From: Paracoccaceae bacterium
GTDB taxonomy: Bacteria > Pseudomonadota > Alphaproteobacteria > Rhodobacterales > Rhodobacteraceae
Direction: 5' to 3'
Assembly (NCBI GenBank): GCA_026982515.1
Contig: JALSGY010000287.1
Coordinates: 1 to 16,475, forward strand
Length of the DNA: 16,475 bases
The position numbers and the translations under genes were made by a program. Position 1 is the first letter of the stretch. Every line of letters begins with the position of its first letter. Of this stretch, positions 13,763 to 16,475 are shown piece after piece. The notes under the pieces are model-generated. The model had not been told where the DNA came from and made no database searches. It saw only the letters and a program-made list of their open reading frames with translations.

Positions 13763-14263
13763 CTGGCGCACCACGTCCACGATCAGTACGTCGCGCACCG
13801 TCGGCCCCAGCGTCTTGCGCGCCACTTCCCGCAGGGCATCGCGCAGAAGCGTCATGTTGCGCCCGTTCGTGAACGCCCCGTCAAAGCCTCCGGCATTGGC
13901 GTGGTCGAACAGAACCTGAAGGAACACATCGCGCAACTTCGGCTCGCGCTGGTAGATGGTTTCGCGTGCGCCCGCCACCACCTCGAGGCTGAGCGACAGG
14001 ACAACCAGCGCCTTGACCTTCTCGTCATCCACGACCGGCACGACAAACTGGTTGTTCAGTTTCACGTACTCGAAACCCGCCTCGCCCTCCGGCGTCTTTT
14101 CCTGCGCATCTTCTCGGGATGTTTCCGGCCTGTCGGCACTGTTGCAAGCGGCTTCCTGGGCCTCGGCCGGCGGTTCGGGCTCGGGGCGCAGCATCAGGCC
14201 CGCGCCAACCCCGGCCCCAAGGCCCCCAAGGGCAAGAATGAGAGCAAGTATCCTGGCCATCAT
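13754..14263 (-). CDS. Second FliL-family flagellar protein
   Basis: The 169-residue product has an N-terminal membrane helix (about 4-25, with almost no cytoplasmic part), a Pro/Glu-rich linker (about 27-62) with Cys39, and a C-terminal domain (about 65-167) with FliL-type features: the FEYVKLNNQFVVPVV strand, a VLSLSLEV strand, a LREVARKTLG helix and the final VRDVLIVDVV. It is clearly diverged from the FliL at 3672-4160. Two ATG codons in tandem (14263, 14260) follow the flgH stop by 6 nt, with AAGG in between. The order flgG-flgA-flgH-FliL is like that of rhizobia as I recall it, where fliL follows flgH. Its role is probably at the stator or basal body; how it differs from the first copy is unknown. 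Confidence 0.75.
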   Translation of the reverse strand: MMARILALILALGGLGAGVGAGLMLRPEPEPPAEAQEAACNSADRPETSREDAQEKTPEGEAGFEYVKLNNQFVVPVVDDEKVKALVVLSLSLEVVAGARETIYQREPKLRDVFLQVLFDHANAGGFDGAFTNGRNMTLLRDALREVARKTLGPTVRDVLIVDVVRQDA

Positions 14264-14269
14264 GTGCCT

Positions 14270-14980
14270 TTAGAACGGAAGGATGATATCGGCGATCTGC
14301 TGGCCATAGCGCGGCTGCTGCACATCGCTGATCTGCCCGCGCCCGCCGTAGGAGATCCGGGCCGAGGCGATCTTGTCATAGGTTATCTCGTTTTGCCGCG
14401 AGATGTCCTCGGGACGCACGAAGCCGGAGACCAAAAGCTCGCGGATCTCGTAATTCACCCGCACCTCCTGTGAGCCCTGAATCTGCAACACCCCGTTGGG
14501 CAGCACATCTGTGATCGTGGCGGCGATGCGCAAGGTCAGCTTTTCCTTGCGGCGAACCGAGCCGTTTCCGCTTGCCGCGCTGGAGGAGTCGACGGACACC
14601 GCGCTGTCGAGCGTGGCCCCGGCGATGCTGGCTTGGTCGATCCGCTGCGGAATGCCGAAAAATGACGGAATGGAGAGCGATTCACTGCCTTTTCGGCTGC
14701 GCGCGGTAGTGTTGGAAATCTCTGCCTTGTCGTCAATCTCGATCACCACCGTCAGGATGTCCCCGCGCGCCATCGCTCGCCGGTCTCCCAACAGTGATTG
14801 CGGCCCGCCGTTCCACAACGATGAAGGGCTCAGGCGCGCCTCGGCGACTGCCGGGGCTGGTGCCATCATCGCCATGCGGTCCACACTCTGGGACAGGGTG
14901 CTCAACTCCGGCACCCGGCCAACCTGGTTGAGCGGCGAGCAGGCCGCCAGAACCAACGGGAGGAAAAGCCGAAAATCCAT
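14270..14980 (-). CDS. flgH: Flagellar L-ring protein FlgH
   Basis: FlgH is an outer-membrane lipoprotein that forms the L ring around the rod. The 236-residue product has a lipoprotein signal (hydrophobic run then LVLAAC, with the lipidated Cys at 14), as FlgH requires. The conserved body follows: SLWNGGPQSLLGDRRAMARGDILTVVIEID with AEISNTTARSRKG, then QGSQEVRVNYEIRELLVSGFVRPEDI, and a C-terminus with ISYGGRGQISDVQQPRYGQQ. Length is in the family range. It lies 9 nt after flgA and 6 nt before the second FliL gene. FlgI, the P-ring protein often beside flgH, is not here. Confidence 0.97.
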   Translation of the reverse strand: MDFRLFLPLVLAACSPLNQVGRVPELSTLSQSVDRMAMMAPAPAVAEARLSPSSLWNGGPQSLLGDRRAMARGDILTVVIEIDDKAEISNTTARSRKGSESLSIPSFFGIPQRIDQASIAGATLDSAVSVDSSSAASGNGSVRRKEKLTLRIAATITDVLPNGVLQIQGSQEVRVNYEIRELLVSGFVRPEDISRQNEITYDKIASARISYGGRGQISDVQQPRYGQQIADIILPF

Positions 14981-14989
14981 GGATTGCCC

Positions 14990-15430
14990 CTATTTCGAGC
15001 CGCTCGCAGAGCCCCGCGCCACCACGAGACCCGACCGGGTGACCACCCCCGAAACGATGGCGCGCGATGAGGTGTTCATCACCCGCACCGTTTCTCCGGC
15101 CCCCGCCCGGCCAAGCGCACGCGCCTCGGCGGCGATCGTCAGACCTCCGCGCCGATAGACCAGCGTGACGATCTGGTTGCGCTCGATCAGGGCGGGCGGG
15201 CCTACCTGGGCACGGCGCAGGGGCCGGCCCTGGTAGATCGTCACCCGGCTCTCCAGGCCAACAAGTTCGGCCATGCTTTCGAAACCGCCTTCCATCTCTC
15301 CCGGCTGCACGGCCAGATCCTGCGCGGTGATGATAGTGCGGGCCCGGATGGTGCGGGCCGCCACCACCACCTCGGCCACCGCCTGCGCGGGCAGAGCCAG
15401 GAGAAGAAGCAAGAGCACACCCCGCCCCAT
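14990..15430 (-). CDS. flgA: P-ring assembly chaperone FlgA
   Basis: FlgA is a periplasmic chaperone for P-ring (FlgI) assembly. The 146-residue product has a signal peptide (1-19, cleavage after AVA) and one SAF domain: RTIRARTIITAQDLAVQ at the start, GLESRVTIYQGRPLRRAQV in the middle, and a C-terminal AEARALGRAGAGETVRVMNTSS with VSGVV. It is shorter than the 219-residue E. coli protein because it lacks the extra N-terminal domain, which is common in alphaproteobacteria. The start lies one base after the flgG stop (TGACATG). Its client flgI is not in the window. Confidence 0.95.
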   Translation of the reverse strand: MGRGVLLLLLLALPAQAVAEVVVAARTIRARTIITAQDLAVQPGEMEGGFESMAELVGLESRVTIYQGRPLRRAQVGPPALIERNQIVTLVYRRGGLTIAAEARALGRAGAGETVRVMNTSSRAIVSGVVTRSGLVVARGSASGSK

Positions 15431-15431
15431 G

Positions 15432-16217
15432 TCAGCGCAGCTGTGTCGTGGCGCCGAGCATCTGATCGGCCGCGGTGATGACCTTGGCGTTCAGCTCATA
15501 GCCGCGCTGGGCCTCGATCAGCTGGGTGATCTCGCGCACCGCATCGACAGAGGAATCCTCCAGATAGCCTTGGCGCAGGCTGCCAAGCCCGTCCGAGCCG
15601 GGCGTCGAGACAAGCGCCGGCCCCGAGGCCGCGGTTTCCAGGAACATGTTGCCGCCGTAGGCTTCGAGCCCGCGTTCGTTGGCAAAACCCGCCAGGGTGA
15701 ACTGGCCCAGAAGCTGCGGCTCCACCTGGTCGGCGAAATAGGCGTAGACCTCGCCCTCGGCGTTGATGGAAATGGAGCGCGCATCATTGGGCACCACGAT
15801 CTCGGGGACAACCGGAAAGCCGTCGGATGTTACAATCAGCCCGTCGGCCGAACGTTTCAACGCCCCGTCGCGCGTGTAGGCCGACAGCCCCGAGGGCAGG
15901 GTCACCTCCAGATAGCCCGCGCCCTCGATCGCCAGATCCAGATCGCCGCCGGTCTGGGAAAGCGAGCCCTGTGCGATGTTGACCGTCACCGAAGAGGGCC
16001 GCACCCCCAGGCCGATCTGCACGCCGGTCGGCAGGGTGGTGCCGTCAGCGGCGTTGATCGTGCCGGCCCGGGCCAGCTGCTGATACTGCAGGTCGGCAAA
16101 CTCGGCGCGGCGGGCGTTGTAGCCGGTGGTGTTCATGTTGGCGAGGTTGTTCGAGATCACATCAACCCGCATCTGCTGGGCACTCATGCCCGTGGCCGCG
16201 ATCTGCAATGCCTTCAT
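15432..16217 (-). CDS. flgG: Flagellar distal rod protein FlgG
   Basis: FlgG forms the distal rod that crosses the P and L rings. The 261-residue product is the standard length. It begins with the rod-family N-terminus (ALQIAATGMSAQQ, then VISNNLANMNTTGYNARRAEF) and continues with the FlgG-specific TGVQIGLGVRPSSV, GDLDLAIEGAGYLEV and YTRDGALKRSADGLIVTSDG. It ends with the conserved helix YEL-DSSVDAVREITQLIEAQRGYELNAKVI. An AGGAGGTG ribosome binding site lies just upstream, 11 nt after the flgF stop. Identification is certain. Confidence 0.98.
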   Translation of the reverse strand: MKALQIAATGMSAQQMRVDVISNNLANMNTTGYNARRAEFADLQYQQLARAGTINAADGTTLPTGVQIGLGVRPSSVTVNIAQGSLSQTGGDLDLAIEGAGYLEVTLPSGLSAYTRDGALKRSADGLIVTSDGFPVVPEIVVPNDARSISINAEGEVYAYFADQVEPQLLGQFTLAGFANERGLEAYGGNMFLETAASGPALVSTPGSDGLGSLRQGYLEDSSVDAVREITQLIEAQRGYELNAKVITAADQMLGATTQLR

Positions 16218-16228
16218 TTCAGCACCTC
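16218..16228 (-). promoter_or_regulatory. Ribosome binding site of flgG
   Basis: On the minus strand AGGAGGTGCTGAA leads directly into the flgG ATG at 16217. It fills most of the 11-nt gap after flgF and fixes the flgG start. Confidence 0.7.
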
Positions 16229-16475
16229 CTATTGCCGGCCGAGCGTGTTCACCACGCCGCGCAGCCGTTCATCTTCCTTCTCCAGCAGCGCCTGTCCCAG
16301 CTCATAGGCGCGCTGCACCTCGATCATCCGGGCAATCTCCTGCACGGCGTTGACATTGGAGCCCTCGAGAAACCCCTGCAGGATGCGCCCGCCCGCCGCC
16401 GGCTCGTAGCCTGAGGCCGCCGAGAAGCGCACGCCATCCTGGCGCGTCAGTTCAACCGGGACGGACGGCAGGTAG
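16229..16475 (-). CDS. flgF: Flagellar proximal rod protein FlgF, C-terminal part
   Basis: Only the last 81 or so codons are present; the 5' part lies beyond the right edge. The visible end carries the rod-family C-terminal helix GFLEGSNVNAVQEIARMIEVQRAYELGQALLEKEDERLRGVVNTLGRQ-type pattern, of which SNVNAVQEIARMIEVQRAYE is diagnostic. FlgF is the most likely identity because the gene directly precedes flgG, the conserved order in proteobacteria. The frame stays open to the edge (from 16474), so the gene is cut by the window rather than broken. Confidence 0.9.
   Translation of the reverse strand, partial: YLPSVPVELTRQDGVRFSAASGYEPAAGGRILQGFLEGSNVNAVQEIARMIEVQRAYELGQALLEKEDERLRGVVNTLGRQ

Noticed and set aside
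1..16475. Mobile elements, CRISPR arrays, tRNA or rRNA genes
   Set aside because: I saw no transposase, direct-repeat array, cloverleaf or rRNA-like sequence. Apart from position 1-243 and four short gaps, the window is coding and uniform in composition.

Overview
The window is almost wall-to-wall flagellar genes from a GC-rich alphaproteobacterium, most likely of the Rhodobacterales/Roseobacter type. The evidence is the alphaproteobacterial accessory set (a PflI-like protein, a MotE-like protein and an SltF-like muramidase beside flhA), dense coupling by 1-10 nt overlaps, and a CtrA-like box in the main divergent promoter. The order assignment is an inference from gene content; no sequence search was possible.

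Layout. (1) Positions 1-243 hold no gene I can support. (2) 244-3557, minus strand, is a tightly coupled operon read fliF > fliH > fliN > fliP: MS ring, export regulator, C-ring switch protein and export-gate protein. (3) 3558-3671 is a divergent intergenic region with a TTAA-N7-TTAG box and a TATAGA hexamer that fit a CtrA-activated fliL promoter. (4) 3672-8560, plus strand, carries fliL, a pflI-like gene, a motE-like gene, motA, and an 805-residue exported protein with an AMIN-like N-terminus and a helical-repeat C-terminus. MotB does not follow motA. (5) 8645-13731, plus strand, carries an SltF-like lytic transglycosylase, flhA, fliR, flhB and a small coiled-coil (FliJ-like) gene, joined by overlaps. 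(6) 13732-13753 is a convergent junction with a possible hairpin terminator. (7) 13754-16475, minus strand, is read flgF (3' part only) > flgG > flgA > flgH > a second FliL-family gene.

Together these genes supply the MS ring (FliF), part of the switch (FliN), the export gate and its regulators (FliP, FliR, FlhA, FlhB, FliH, possibly a FliJ-like protein), the distal rod and L-ring (FlgF, FlgG, FlgH), the P-ring chaperone (FlgA), a peptidoglycan-opening enzyme, and stator functions (MotA, two FliL proteins, a MotE-like protein). Missing from this window are fliG, fliM, fliI, fliQ, flgI, motB, the hook genes and flagellin; presumably they lie elsewhere.

The least explained part is the fliL-to-sltF stretch. 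There a PflI-like protein, a MotE-like single-cysteine membrane protein, MotA and a large uncharacterised periplasmic protein are co-transcribed, which suggests a lineage-specific stator or positioning module. The rest is a standard flagellar locus.
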